A DNA stretch of 64,000 bases from Aphrocallistes beatrix (lineage: Eukaryota; Porifera; Hexactinellida; Sceptrulophora; Aphrocallistidae). A program made the position numbers and the translations under genes. The stretch covers positions 4,983,925 through 5,047,924 of the forward strand of contig OY725488.1 of the NCBI GenBank assembly GCA_963281255.1. The letters run 5' to 3'. Positions 23,960 through 35,194 of this stretch are shown here, one piece after another. Under the pieces are notes generated by a model. It had not been told where the DNA came from. It searched no databases and saw only the letters and a list, made by a program, of their open reading frames with translations. Position 1 is the stretch's first letter. Every line of letters begins with the position of its first letter.

Positions 23960-26889
23960 GGTTAGATTCCTTAATAAAAAAGAGATGCATTTTGGTTTTC
24001 ATTCTATCAATATATATATTTGATTCACACTTCTCCACTTTATCACAATATATATCCACATATATATTATCTTTGATAATATAATAACCAACTTTCGGTG
24101 TGTTCCCTTTTTTTCTGCCATTTTCTGTGCTAAAGTCTGTACATACATACAGCAAGCAGCTAAATAAAAGCGAACGTAGCGAGCTACCGTAAGGGAGGGG
24201 GGTCTGGTGCCCAAAAGGAGATTTTGGGAATCTTAGATTTCATAAAAACACCAATACTGAACATTTATACAATTGAAAGTTTCAGCCTATCTCTTCAAAT
24301 TGGTGGGATATTGATATTTAAGTTAATGAATTAAGTGATAATAACGCGTTCAATTTTTATCTGTAAATTGCAAAGCGGGTCAAAATCTGAACGGATTGCT
24401 AGTAAAATATGTTTTTTATGAGGTAACTATCCCATTCAATTCTAATATTGACTCTATGTTTAATAGTTTTCTAGTTAAAGCAGACTAGTTAAATCACATG
24501 TTTCGTAATATCTGATTTAGTATATATTGAAAATCATAGGGTTATGTGGGTATATACTACATGTACACTTAACCTTTTTGGCTCATGACCAGAGATGGAT
24601 CCAGGCCGAGTCTCGGATCTGAGGGGGATGGGGGAGCTAAGGAGGCCTAAATGTTTTCAGGAGGTGGATAGATGCAACGCTGCTCATGACTACGAATAAC
24701 CACACTTGATCAAAATTGGCCAAAGTCTGGCTCGACTGTAATTAATTACATTTACATTCAACTATATTCTAGTTAAAAGCCTTATTTAGGCACTATTCAA
24801 TCATAAATGTCCCTTAGTAATTCCCTGATATCATTCTAGCACTGCAAAAGTATGTTTTGAATTTCAAAAAATTCCAACGTACCAGGAAATTTCTCTTTGA
24901 CCTGAATGTGATCTTTTTGGTCAAATGACCGCAGGTTAAGAAACCCTGATATAGTCGCATCTTACAAAAAATGAAGTTATTTATATCTTAATCTCTGTTC
25001 AGTGGAGTGACCACGCATGGAAATCAGCACTCATTTAAAAATGGGCCCCATACAATTACTAATGTACATGTTGGTTCGCTCAATACTGATTGTATAGGAA
25101 GCAAACTGAAAGAAATGTACTTATCATTGATGGAGACTGTATGATCAGAATTTATGTTGAATTTTGATCAGAATAATCACTCAAAATGTAATTGAAGCTT
25201 ATTATTTAACAAAAATATTGTTTAATGAGTATATTTTAGGAAAAAGTAGTGGCAATTTTTTTTAGATTGCGACAAAATTCTGCGATGACTCGCAATTAGT
25301 TGTATAGTAGTATAGAGCAATATGGTACAAAAGAATCACAGAATTGTGCACTTTTAAGTAAAAGCAACAGATTTGGCATGTGCTAGTTTTAAATGCTTAC
25401 ATCAACTTGAATTTTTGTAAGAATAAAAACTTTAGGAGTCAAAAATTTCCTGCAAATGTCGCCGATTTGGAAATTAAATTTTTCCTTTTTAGATGCTTTC
25501 GAATCAAATTTTTATTTAAGATTCTTACTCAGTATCTCCAGACTTTTGATAATAATTTTCACCACATTTAGAGAATTCTATTTTCAATTTTCTAGCAACA
25601 ACAGGATTCTTGCAATAATCCGATCTCCAAACATTTATCGAGTGAACCACTCATTTTTCCTGGCTTTGTCAGCTGTTTTTTTGCTAATATGACCATATTA
25701 CTGCAAAAGTATCGAAAAAACTTGATTAATCTGTTTACACCTACTAGGATTCACGTAAATCAGATATTTATGTAGGATTGGAATATCAACAATAACGCTT
25801 ATCATCATTGCATCACACATCAATTTAGATGATTGGAAAGGTTAAATACGTCACCCATTGTTAATCAAAAATAGGTGACATAAATACAAAATATGTATTA
25901 TTCCCGTTTCTGTTTGATGACTATACATTGCCACAAAAAAGAACTATAGAAAAACAATATAATATATATGAAATTTGAAATCCGCTCTATCGCAGCTAAG
26001 TCATAGCTCTATGCATCTTTCTGCTTCTAGTTTAAACACAATTGGACTCATTTATTCGAAATCAAAACATCAGATAAAACAAAAGCTGTATAATTTAACT
26101 AATGAGTTCATTTTTTTCAATTGCTTTTCTTTTTTTGTTGTACTAATATTTGAACTAGTTCGTCTCCAATTTCTTGTTTCGAATTCAATAGATCTCACAC
26201 CGATACAATGGCATCAAATTTTCGTAGTACATTCAAACTTCTCTATATTAAACACCTTCTGGACACGAATTTTTGTTCAGGATATCGACATGTTCATTAA
26301 CCAGAGGTTAATTTTAATTAAGTTATATAGATAGTGCTCAAAAAAGTTGTTTACTATATCGAGGGGTTCACTAAACAGAACCAGAGCGGCGCCACCGGGA
26401 GTGTCCTGGGTGTCTGGACACCCGCTGCATCCTATTTTATCATATTGTACAATATATTTCCCTCTATAAATGGACACACAGTTTCAGAAATCCCTTTCAA
26501 GACACCCACTGCCCATAAAACATGGCGCCGCCTATAAGAGGAGTTCAATATCGGAGGTTTGATTGTGTTTACTATTTCAGCACATTTTATATGCACCTTC
26601 AAGTGTCAGCTAAGGATATTATATTGTAAAAATTGAAAAATATTGGAGCAGAACCAAATGGGGGAAGGTAAAGAGGAAACGCGTTCTGAAACCTGAGAAC
26701 GACCCTATTATTTTACCTCGGGTAAAAAAATGGGATACTTCCGGGGACCTAGATTCTACCACAGGCAGCCCCACCCCATATACAACCCTGGTTTTGATTT
26801 TGTTTCTGTGCCCGTTTTACAACATTTAAGATTGAAAATATTCGTTAGTAATGTGTGGGCAAAAAATTGAAATCACAATTTAAGCAATA
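23960..26889. other. Intronic AT-rich stretch, no gene
   Basis: Contains a copy of the GAGCGA/ACGGTAAGG motif (about 24170-24205) shared with 3040-3075. At about 24590-24690 is a GC-richer fragment related to the hAT-like piece at 28443-28720. At 26381-26531 a short GC-rich segment has inverted GGCGCC-containing ends (GCGGCGCCA / TGGCGCCGC). The open stretch at 25975-26334 is AT-rich and not protein-like. Confidence 0.4.
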
Positions 26890-26930
26890 TCCTTACTATT
26901 AAAACTCGATTAATGTGTATGTATATATAT

Positions 26931-28184
26931 CAAGCGCGCTTCGCTTGCATGCGCTGCGCGGCTGGTGGACACTTTGTGTCCGCCAGAGGCGCCCTATGGG
27001 CGCCTCGAGTCACATTGATTAATTATAAGGGTGATAACATCTCTAAAAAATCACCAAATTTGTCAATTTTTAAAATTTTGATGCTTAATGATGGCGTCAT
27101 AACAAACTGATGAGTCGTCATTTTTAATATTTGCCTTCTATCACCTAAAATGGCTGAGTTATGGTCGAACAACTGAAATTTCTGATTATAAAACAATGAC
27201 AATGACGTCATAATTCCATGATGAGTCGATATTTTAGTCTGAGCTCATAACTTAGTGGAGCCATAGCCAAAAGACTCCCACATGCCAAAAATCAGCTTTC
27301 TGTACCTGGCAGTTTCTTCAATCAATTCGTTACATATATATATATATATATATATACAGTAGAGTTCGCTTATTAGCAATTGCCTTATCAGCAAGATTCA
27401 CTTATTAGCAAGTTTTTTCAGTGCACAGAGCAAAGGTATAGGGATTCATGTATAAACAAGTTCGCTTATTAGCAAGTTCGCAAATTAGCAAGATTCGCTT
27501 ATTAGCAAGTTTTTTTAAGGTCCCAATGGACCAAAATGTATTAATTATGTTCCCTTATTAGCAAGTTCGCCTATAAGCAAGTTTTTCTCGTGCAAAACAC
27601 GACTTGCTAATAACTTAATAAGCGAACTTTAGTTCGTTTATTAGGAAGAACTTGCTAATAGAGATTATTCAGTATTACATATGTATTAATTAATTTACAT
27701 TCTTCAATTTGGAGGAAATTGTGGTTGCTTTTGAATAGAGTAGAAAGTTTCGCAAGTATTATATGTATGTATAAATTTAAAAGGTTTCTATATATAGGCT
27801 TTCAAAAGGTTATCTTATGTTAGTCTATAAGAGGATTCAATTGGCATTTTGGTATAATTCAGGGACGTAGACTTGGGGTGCGGATTGGTAGGACCATCCT
27901 TACATGTTTGTATTAGTGTCTATAGAGAAAGCAAAACTATTGGTGGGGCGACAGCCCCACCAACCCTACCGGTGCCTACGCCGGAGTACGCCCATGGGTA
28001 TTTAATGATATTTTATATTTATTACTGACGTACTTAGAGTCTATTTCATCGATTGGCTTTCATCATATTAATTGAATTGCTCTATTAGCAAGTTTTTCTC
28101 GTGCAAAACCCGACTTGCTAATAAGTGAACTCTACTGTAGTATATACACATACACAAACATTAATCGATTTTTAATATTAAGGA
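26931..28184 (-). mobile_element. HLE, reverse copy nested in HLE
   Basis: 3' hairpin end CAAGCGCGCTTCGCTTG at 26931 and 5' end near 28184. Its TA tract was invaded by the pogo-like MITE 27357-28137. This is the rare copy followed by A rather than T outside CTTG. Confidence 0.85.
27357..28137. mobile_element. pogo/Tigger-like MITE, 781 bp
   Basis: Ends CAGTAGAGTTCGCTTATTAG and the inverted CTAATAAGTGAACTCTACTG, bordered by TA on both sides. Many internal copies of CTTATTAGCAAG. At about 27860-27995 lies a smaller insertion beginning CAGGGACGTAG, probably hAT-type. No transposase. Confidence 0.85.
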
Positions 28185-28402
28185 TATATATATATATCTG
28201 TAACGAATTGATTGAAAAAAACTGCCAGGCACAGAAGGTTGATTTATGTTGTCAAAATGGGCTTTGTCATCTTCTTATAACTCAACGAGCTAAATTTAGT
28301 GCAAAATATGGCAATTTTCTGGCCTGCTTTATATAGTTATAATGGCATCATTTATATGCCCAATTATCGCAAGAAATCTCACTATGAACAGTTGTTTAGA
28401 AA

Positions 28403-28738
28403 CCTGGCGAAGACTCGGAATGATGATTGGTAGGGTCTTTGGCAGGGTTGGATCCAGCCCTGGATCTCAGAGGTGGGCTAAGAAAGTATAAATACTTTCA
28501 GGGGGTGCTAGTCCCCCTTGAAGGGGTAGCTACTCCCGGGTTGGAGATCCTTCCGAATCTCAGAGGGGGTAAAGGAGGTCTAAAATATTTTCAGAGAGGA
28601 AGACCTTGTGTTTGGGATAGGACTCAGGTTCGGTGGGCCCATTTTGGACAAATCTTATTATGGCTATTAGAAGATAAGCCTTCGACAAATTATTGGTGTG
28701 CCATGGTTCTACCAACCCTGCCGGAGCCTACGGCTATG
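28403..28738. mobile_element. hAT-like MITE fragment in fold-back arm
   Basis: Interrupts the left arm described above. Contains CAGGGTTGG (28443) and CCAACCCTG (28712-28720) as inverted motifs typical of hAT ends. Exact borders and target duplication are not clear. The open frame on its plus strand is not protein-like. Confidence 0.5.
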
Positions 28739-29319
28739 AGAAATATGTGGAATTTTTAATCAGAATGTTCACACATTCCTGGTTTGTTAGGGAATTGTAA
28801 TTGGACTATCTTGAGCTCTATCTCGAAAATAACAAATGCTAGACACCAATAAATGGTGCCATAAGAAGCAATAGCCAACTTCATCAATAATACACTGATA
28901 ATTTTCTTATCAATATTACACTTTTTCTAGATATAATAGTTTACATTTATGGAACAATTTGCTTTGCCATTCAAAACTAAGTTGACTAATTCAATGAAAG
29001 ATGATGAAGAATTATGAATTATTCAAAATCTCAAACATTAGTGCAAATTCTTTGCCCAGAGTGGTTAAAAGGTTGCTCATGTTATATACCTCTAACATTG
29101 CTCAGTCCCTAAGCGAAATATCAAATATTTTTTTCATTATTTTAGTTTCAAATTTTGAGTAATTCATTGAGAATTCATGAATTAGTCAACTTAGATTTTA
29201 AATGATAAATAGTTCCATAATTGTAAAACTATTAAATCTAGAGAGACAAGTGTATTACTCTTGGAGAAAAGCGAATTGTGTATTTGCTATCATATGGCAC
29301 TATATATTGGTGTCTAGCA

Positions 29320-29511
29320 GGGTATTATACAGCCCTCCAGAGATACGCTCCTAATCTAAAATCCCTAAATTTTCATACGCCTAAATCTATAAATTGCATC
29401 ATAAAATAGGGTAAATAAATTGGGTATTATTCTGGATTTTCACGCTCCTAAACACTTTGAGGCTTAAAATCATACGCCTAAAGGAGCGTCTCGCGCACCT
29501 AGATAATCCCC
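29320..29511. mobile_element. 192-bp insertion with 12-base flanking repeat
   Basis: Bordered on both sides by TGGTGTCTAGCA (29308-29319 and 29512-29523), a sequence present once in the opposite arm of the host fold-back. Ends GGGTATTAT and ATAATCCCC are imperfect inverted repeats. Contains ACGCTCCTAA / TTTAGGCGTATG-like motifs. Confidence 0.7.
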
Positions 29512-29701
29512 TGGTGTCTAGCATTTGTCATGTTCAAGATATAGCCCAAGTTAGCCCAATTACATTTCCTTAACAACGCAGGAGTGTGTAAACGTTCCGA
29601 TGAGAAATTCCACATTTTTCTGAACAACTGGTTGATGGTAAGACTTCCTGCGATAGTTTTTAATAATAATTCCATATTAACAGGTCAGAAAATCACCTAA
29701 T

Positions 29702-29952
29702 TATGATGCAACTATCATCAAAAAATGATGACTCATCACTTTGTTATTACGTCATCATTAGTCATCAAAATTTTAAAAATTGATAAATTTGGTGATTTTT
29801 CGTGCGATATAGATTATAACAGTAAGACAGACGTATTTAGAGATGTTATCTACCTTATAATTAACCAATGTGACCCCAGGCGACCGAAGGGAGCCTCCGG
29901 CGGACACAAAGTGTCCGCCAGCCGCGCAGCGCAAGCAAGCGAAGCGCGCTTG
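29702..29952 (+). mobile_element. HLE, 3' half
   Basis: Starts within the ATGATGCAACTATCATC segment and runs to the terminal hairpin ending CTTG before T. Carries an intact copy of the shared 75-codon open frame from 29725. Confidence 0.85.
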
Positions 29953-30138
29953 TAACTATACAAAATACAGTGCTGAAATTCCATGAAAAGTTGATTGGTT
30001 CGAAATCGATGTTTCATTTGGAACAAACGACGCAGAATTTATTTCTTGAATTAGTTTTTCTTGATTTCATTCTTAGTTTATTCACATTAATTTTAGAGAG
30101 TGTCTCAAATAGTTTTGTTTCTTCTCATAAAATGCCTA

Positions 30139-30680
30139 TCCTTACTATTAAAACTCGATTAATGTGTGTGTATATATCTATATCTATATATATCTGTAAC
30201 GAATTGATTGAAGAAATTGCACTGCACAAAGAGCAGATTTTTGGCATGTAGGAGTCTTTTGGCTATGGCTCCACTAAGTTCTTAGCTCAGAGCAAAATGT
30301 CGACTCATCATGGAATTATGACGTCATTGTCACATTTTTAAAAGTTAAGCAATACAGTTATTCGAGCATAACTCAGCCATTATAGGAGATAGTTGACAGA
30401 AATTTTAATAGAATCTGTATACTAAATTACTTCACATATGATGCAACTATCATCAAAAATGATGACTCATCACTGTTGACGTCATCATTACACATCAAAA
30501 TTTTAAAATTTGATAAATTTTGTGATTTTTCGTGCGATATCGATTATAACAGTAAGACAGGCGTATTTAGAGATGTTATTTCCCTTATAATTAATTAATG
30601 TGACCCCACGCGCCCAAAGGGCGCTTCCGGCGGACGCAGTGTCCGCCAGCCGCGCATCGCAAACAAGCGAAGCGCGCTTG
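30139..30680 (+). mobile_element. HLE, full length
   Basis: Both ends present (A before TCC, T after CTTG), TA tract 30170-30195. Inserted about 190 bases downstream of the previous HLE. Confidence 0.9.
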
Positions 30681-30729
30681 TCCATATCAATCTATACATA
30701 GGGCACTGCCGCACTCAAATGGACTTGGA

Positions 30730-30988
30730 CCAAGGATGGTCTAGTATAGTTAGGGGATTTCACAACATGAACCGAAGTTTTCCCTTTGGAACTGTTGTTT
30801 ATAAATATGTGGAAATTTTCATCGGAATGTTGACACATTCTTCCGTTGTTAAGGGATTGTAGTTGGACTGATTTGGATTATATTTCGAAAGTTGCAAATG
30901 CTACACGCCTATAAAAAAGGTGCCATCAGGTAGGTAATGGGCGACGTTCTATTCACCAATAATACACTTTTCTCTAATATAACAGTTA
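30730..30988. repeat. Single arm of the 28330-type fold-back
   Basis: Shares GAACTGTTGTTTA, GGAATGTTGACACATTC and TTAAGGGATTGTA with the arms at 28330-29690 and 32571-32940. Cut off by the next HLE at 30989. Confidence 0.65.
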
Positions 30989-31408
30989 CAAGCGCGCTTC
31001 GCTTGCTTGCGCTCCGCGGCTGGCGGACACTTTATGTCCGCCGGAGGCGCCCTTTATGCGCCTGGGGTTACATTGATTAACTATAAGGGAGATAACATCT
31101 CGAAATACGTCTGTGCTACAGTTGTAATCGATATCGCACAAAAAATCGCCAAATTTGTCAATTTTAAAAATTTTTGATTCGTAATGGTGGCGTCATAACA
31201 GAGTGATGAGTCTTTTTTGATGATAGTTGCATCATATGTAAGATATATTAGTATACACATTCTATTAAAATTTCAGCCTTCTATCACCTAAAATGGCTGA
31301 GTTAAGGTCGAAAAGCAGAAATTTCTAATTATAAAAAAGGTGACAACTCCCACATGCTAAAAATCAGCTTTCTTTGCCTGCCAGTTTCTTCAATAAATTC
31401 GTCACATG
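30989..31408 (-). mobile_element. HLE, 5' end lost
   Basis: Reverse copy from the CAAGCGCGC end to the CAATAAATTCGTCACAT segment. The TA tract and 5' tip are missing, and a segment near 31345 (TGACGTCATAATTCC through CCATAGCC) is deleted. Confidence 0.8.
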
Positions 31409-31737
31409 ATAAACCATTTTCAATTGGAAGATTCCTATGACCTAAACCGAATGGGAAAACATTAGTCGCATAATATTCATCGCCAGAATATTCGTCGCAT
31501 TGAGTACAAGTTTATTTATTTACCTAACTAAAAAGATCTAGTTAACCCATATCTCAGCCCATGGTCCTTACCTCGGCCCCAAATGTTTCCTTGACAGGTT
31601 AAATTTCCTATAAATAATCCTGAAATGCCTGAAATCGCAGAATTAAACTTTATACGCTCCTGCCTCAAATACTTAGAATCTCCAGGCATCGCGAACATGC
31701 ACAATGGTTAATACAACATAATATATTTCCAGTAAAT

Positions 31738-32340
31738 TGTGGTGTAGTTGTTAAAATTGAAATTTTTAAAAAATCCCACTTTCGGGCGGGAAGGGGTCGG
31801 AAATTTGTTGCTTTGAACCAAAAACCCACCAATCACTCATTGGAGATGTCTTTTGACCAAAATTCCGGCTTAGCTCAATGACTCCTAACCTCGGAACCTT
31901 TGGGGCAACATAACTCAAAAGGTATTCTATATATCAAAAATATATTGCTCAAAAAGACGCCCCGTCGTCTCCTCGAAGAAATGGTTGGTTTTGATTTGCC
32001 TTTTATGGTAGTTTTGAAGCTTCAAAATCAAAACATCCCCAAAACTCGGCCTTTCTTGATTTTACTGCGTCATGGCTAGCTGCATTTTTTCAAAAACTCA
32101 CAACGAGGCGTATTTTTTGATATGATAAATATCTTTAGTTATGCTACCGCCAATATTTGAGGTTGGAAAATGTATCAACTTTTAAATCCGTCATTGAGCA
32201 AAGCGGACATTTTAAGTAAATAAAAAAGCCTCCAAAGGGTGATTGGTGGGGTCTTAGGTGATAAACTACAAAGTCCAACCTCATTACCGCCCGAAAGTGG
32301 GTTTTAAAATCATTTTTCAATTTCGACCTCAACACCGTGA
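31738..32340. mobile_element. Fold-back element, about 0.6 kb
   Basis: Inverted arms around CCCACTTTCGGGCGG (31785-31800) and CCGCCCGAAAGTGGG (about 32288-32302), extending outward through ACACCGTG-like tips and inward through ACCCACCAATCAC. Borders approximate. Class unknown. Confidence 0.55.
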
Positions 32341-32385
32341 TTTAACCTTATTAGTAAGTGACGAAGTTCCGTTAATGAGATTTGA

Positions 32386-32570
32386 TTTTTCGAGTGATAT
32401 TCATTATAACAGTAAGACATACATTTTTAGAAATGTTATCTCCTTCTAAATTAATTAATGTGAGCCCTTTATTTTTGGCATGTGAGAGTCTTTTGGCTAT
32501 GGCTCCACTAAGTTCTGACCTCAGACGAAACTGTTAACTCATGGAATTATGACGTCATTGTCACATGAAC
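32386..32570 (+). mobile_element. HLE fragments
   Basis: A piece of the 3' half (TTTTTCGAGTGATAT to AATTAATGTGAGCCC, 32386-32467) is joined to a piece of the 5' half (TTTTTGGCATGTG to GACGTCATTGTCACATG). The order is scrambled relative to intact copies. Confidence 0.65.
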
Positions 32571-32940
32571 CGAAATTTTCCCTTGGCACGATATACTAAT
32601 TCTATTACCAGCATATATCAACCACATATCAGAGTACTCGAATCCGTATTCAGAATGTGTATCATCTTCATCATAAGGCCATAATCCATCATTAATGTCT
32701 AATTATCACAGGAGATCTTACTTTGGACCAGCAGTTGTTTAGAATTATGTGGAAATTTTCATCAGAATGTTGACACATTCCTCCGTTGTTAAGGGATTGT
32801 AATTTGACTAATTTCGACTATATCTCGAAGGTTATAAATGCTAGACACCAATATATTGTTCCATCAGATAGGCAATAGGTGATTTCCTATTCACCAATAA
32901 TACACTTTATCTCTCTAAATATAACAGTTATTTAGTTATG
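32571..32940. repeat. Arm of the 28330-type fold-back
   Basis: Colinear with 30730-30988, including CAGTTGTTTAGAA, TTGACACATTCCTCCGTTG and ATTCACCAATAATACAC. Confidence 0.65.
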
Positions 32941-32989
32941 GAGCCACTTATAATTTTGAACATACATGGTAAATTGCACCATAAATATA

Positions 32990-33156
32990 TCCTTACTATT
33001 AAAACTCGATTAATGTATATTTATTTATATACAAGCGCGCTTCGCTTGCTTGCGCTGCGCGGCTGGCGGACACTTTGTGTCCGCCAGATGCGCCCTTTGG
33101 GCGCATGCCAAAAATCAGCTTTCTACGCCTGGCAGTTTCTTCAATCAATTCGTTAC

Positions 33157-33187
<31 letters not shown>

Positions 33188-33236
33188 ATATATTTTTATA
33201 GATATATACACATTAATCGAGTTTTAATAGTAAGGA
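32990..33236. mobile_element. HLE tip with short reverse HLE nested in it
   Basis: A plus-strand 5' end (32990-33031) is followed at once by a reverse copy 33032-33236. The reverse copy keeps all three 3' hairpins, the CCAAAAATCAG segment, the TA tract and the 5' tip, but lost about 340 bases of the middle. Confidence 0.85.
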
Positions 33237-33416
33237 TACCTATTTCAAAGGTTTAAATAATCCATGTGTACCACATTTTGGAACTTGTGTCTTGGTTTAG
33301 CCAATCTACAGATGGTAGTAAGTGGAACATAGTGATACTACTCAATACTTTAATTCATCGAACCAATGAATTAACAATTTCGATAATTGATATCCAATGT
33401 GTAGAATAGGTATTTT

Positions 33417-34422
33417 CATAGCCTACTGTATATAAGGCCTCACAGTAACTTGCGGATTTGGCACTAGGGATGCGGTAGAAGATGGTTGAACTAATACATG
33501 AGCTGCCTTAAATCATTAACCAAGCACAATAGAGCTTAGGAATGTATTACCAGCATGTATAAATAAGGTGTCAAAGTACCCATATCCGTTGTTAGTGATT
33601 TTCAGGGGCCGTTTAGGGGCACTTCTAAGTGTTTTTATTCTAATATTTTTCGCATAGAACTGAGATGTGAATGTTAATACGAAAAATTTGGAATTTTTTC
33701 ATAGAATGTTGCTATGGAAACGTGTTTTGGTCAGGTGGGGTTATATCTTGAAAACTGGAATAGCTAAACATTCAAATGTAATTCCATTTGATTGCAAATG
33801 TACTACTTCCTATTAAGCGATAATATAATTTCGACGTCTGAATTCAATGGTTTACGAGATATTCGACAAATTACCAAATATGACCAATATGATAAATTGT
33901 CGAATATCTCGTAAACTATTGAATTTAAACGTCGAAATTATATTATCGCTAAATAGGAAGTAGTCATTCGCTATCATTTGGAATTATATTTGAATGTCTA
34001 GCTATTCCAGTTTTCAAGATATAACCTCAACTGACCAAAACACGTTTCCATAACAACACTGGAATGTAGCAACATTCCATGATAAAATTCCACATTTTTC
34101 GTATTAACCCATTCACATCTCAGTTCTATGCGAAAAATATCATAATAAAAACACTTAGAAGTGCCCCTAAACGGCCCCTGAAAATCACAAAATTTGTCAC
34201 AAATATAACCTATTGCGCAACCATATGGTGACTAATCTAAATTTTTACAACGGATGTAGGTACTTTGACACCATATTTATATATGCTGGTAATACATTCC
34301 TAAGCTCTATTGTACTTGGTTAATGATTTAAGGCAGCTCATGTATTAGTTCAACCATCTTCTACTGCATCCCTAGTCCCAAATCCGCAAGTTACTGTGAG
34401 GCCTTATCTGCAGTAGGCTATG
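33417..34422. mobile_element. 1006-bp fold-back element with 7-base target repeat
   Basis: Almost perfect inverted repeat with arms of about 480 bases. Tips are CATAGCCTACTG and CAGTAGGCTATG, centre near 33895 (GACCAATATG). Exact direct repeat GTATTTT on both sides (33410-33416 and 34423-34429). No coding capacity. A 7-base duplication is not typical of Tc1/mariner or hAT. A P-like or other superfamily is possible, not shown. Confidence 0.85.
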
Positions 34423-34563
34423 GTATTTTAAATCAAAAATTTTAATATTTACCGTTTGAATGCATTTCCCTTGAGCAATATACCATTTGGTACAATCTGA
34501 ATATGAAATAGTGTAATGTGCAAATAGTTTTGTCTGGAATTTAAATTTAGATTTTAAGTGATA

Positions 34564-35108
34564 CAAGCGCGCTTCGCTTGCTTGCGATGCGCGGCTGGCG
34601 GACACGAAGTGTCCGCTGGAGGCTCCCTTCGGTCGCCTGGAGGTGACATTGGTTAATTAAACGGGATATATCATCTCTAAATATGTCCATCTTAGTTTTA
34701 AAATCGATATCACTCGAAAAACACCAAATTTGTCAATTTTTAAAATTTTGATGAGTAATGATGACGTCATAGCAAAGTGATGAGTCATCATTTTTGATGA
34801 TAGTTGCATCATATGTGAGACGTGTTAGGATACAGATTCTATTAAAATTTCAGCCTTCTATCTTCTATAATGGCTGAGTTATGCTCGAATAACTGTGTTG
34901 CTTAACTTTTAAAAATGTGAAAATGACGTCATAATTCCATGATGAGTCGACATTTTCGTCTGAGCTCAGAGCTTACTGGAGCCATAGCCAAAAGACTCCC
35001 ACATGCCAAAAATCAGCTTTCTGTGCCGGGCAGTTTCTTCAATCAGTTCGTACAGATATATATATATATATATATAAACAAACAATAATAGAGTTTTAAT
35101 AGTAAGGA
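34564..35108 (-). mobile_element. HLE, full length
   Basis: CAAGCGCGC end after T-A context (T follows CTTG on the element strand), all hairpins, TA tract 35053-35076, and 5' tip ending AAGGA before T35109. Confidence 0.9.
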
Positions 35109-35194
35109 TTTGTACTATAGTCTTCCTTTTATAGATAAATTAACGAGATGAAAAAAGGACATTAATATTTCGAACTCTCTCTGGTTGAGAGTCC

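Larger units (their letters stand above)
26890..28245 (+). mobile_element. HLE, split outer copy
   Basis: 5' end at 26890-26930 (TCCTTACTATTAAAACTCGA plus TA run). The continuation (TCTGTAACGAATTGATTG and on) reappears at 28185-28245, then breaks off. The gap is filled by a reverse HLE copy that itself carries a MITE. Confidence 0.85.
28330..29690. mobile_element. Long fold-back element with two insertions
   Basis: Left arm (28330-28402 plus 28739 to about 28990) and right arm (about 29215-29319 plus 29512-29690) are inverted copies; compare CAGTTGTTTAGAAA with its inverse near 29620. The left arm is interrupted by a 336-bp piece (28403-28738), the right arm by a 192-bp piece (29320-29511). 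Single arms of the same family recur near 30730 and 32571. Class unknown. Confidence 0.7.

Noticed and set aside
23898-24214. Open frames just after AP2A exon 1
   Set aside because: They start past the splice donor or run antisense to it. Joining at 23927/54589 restores the family sequence, so they are intronic noise.
27401-28110. Regularly spaced CTTATTAGCAAG copies, considered as a CRISPR-like array
   Set aside because: Spacing is irregular, copies occur on both strands and lie within a TA-flanked MITE of a eukaryotic intron.
28427-28759. 110-codon frame reading GLDPALDLRGGLRKYKYF
   Set aside because: Lies entirely within a GC-rich hAT-like MITE fragment and shows repeat structure rather than a protein domain.
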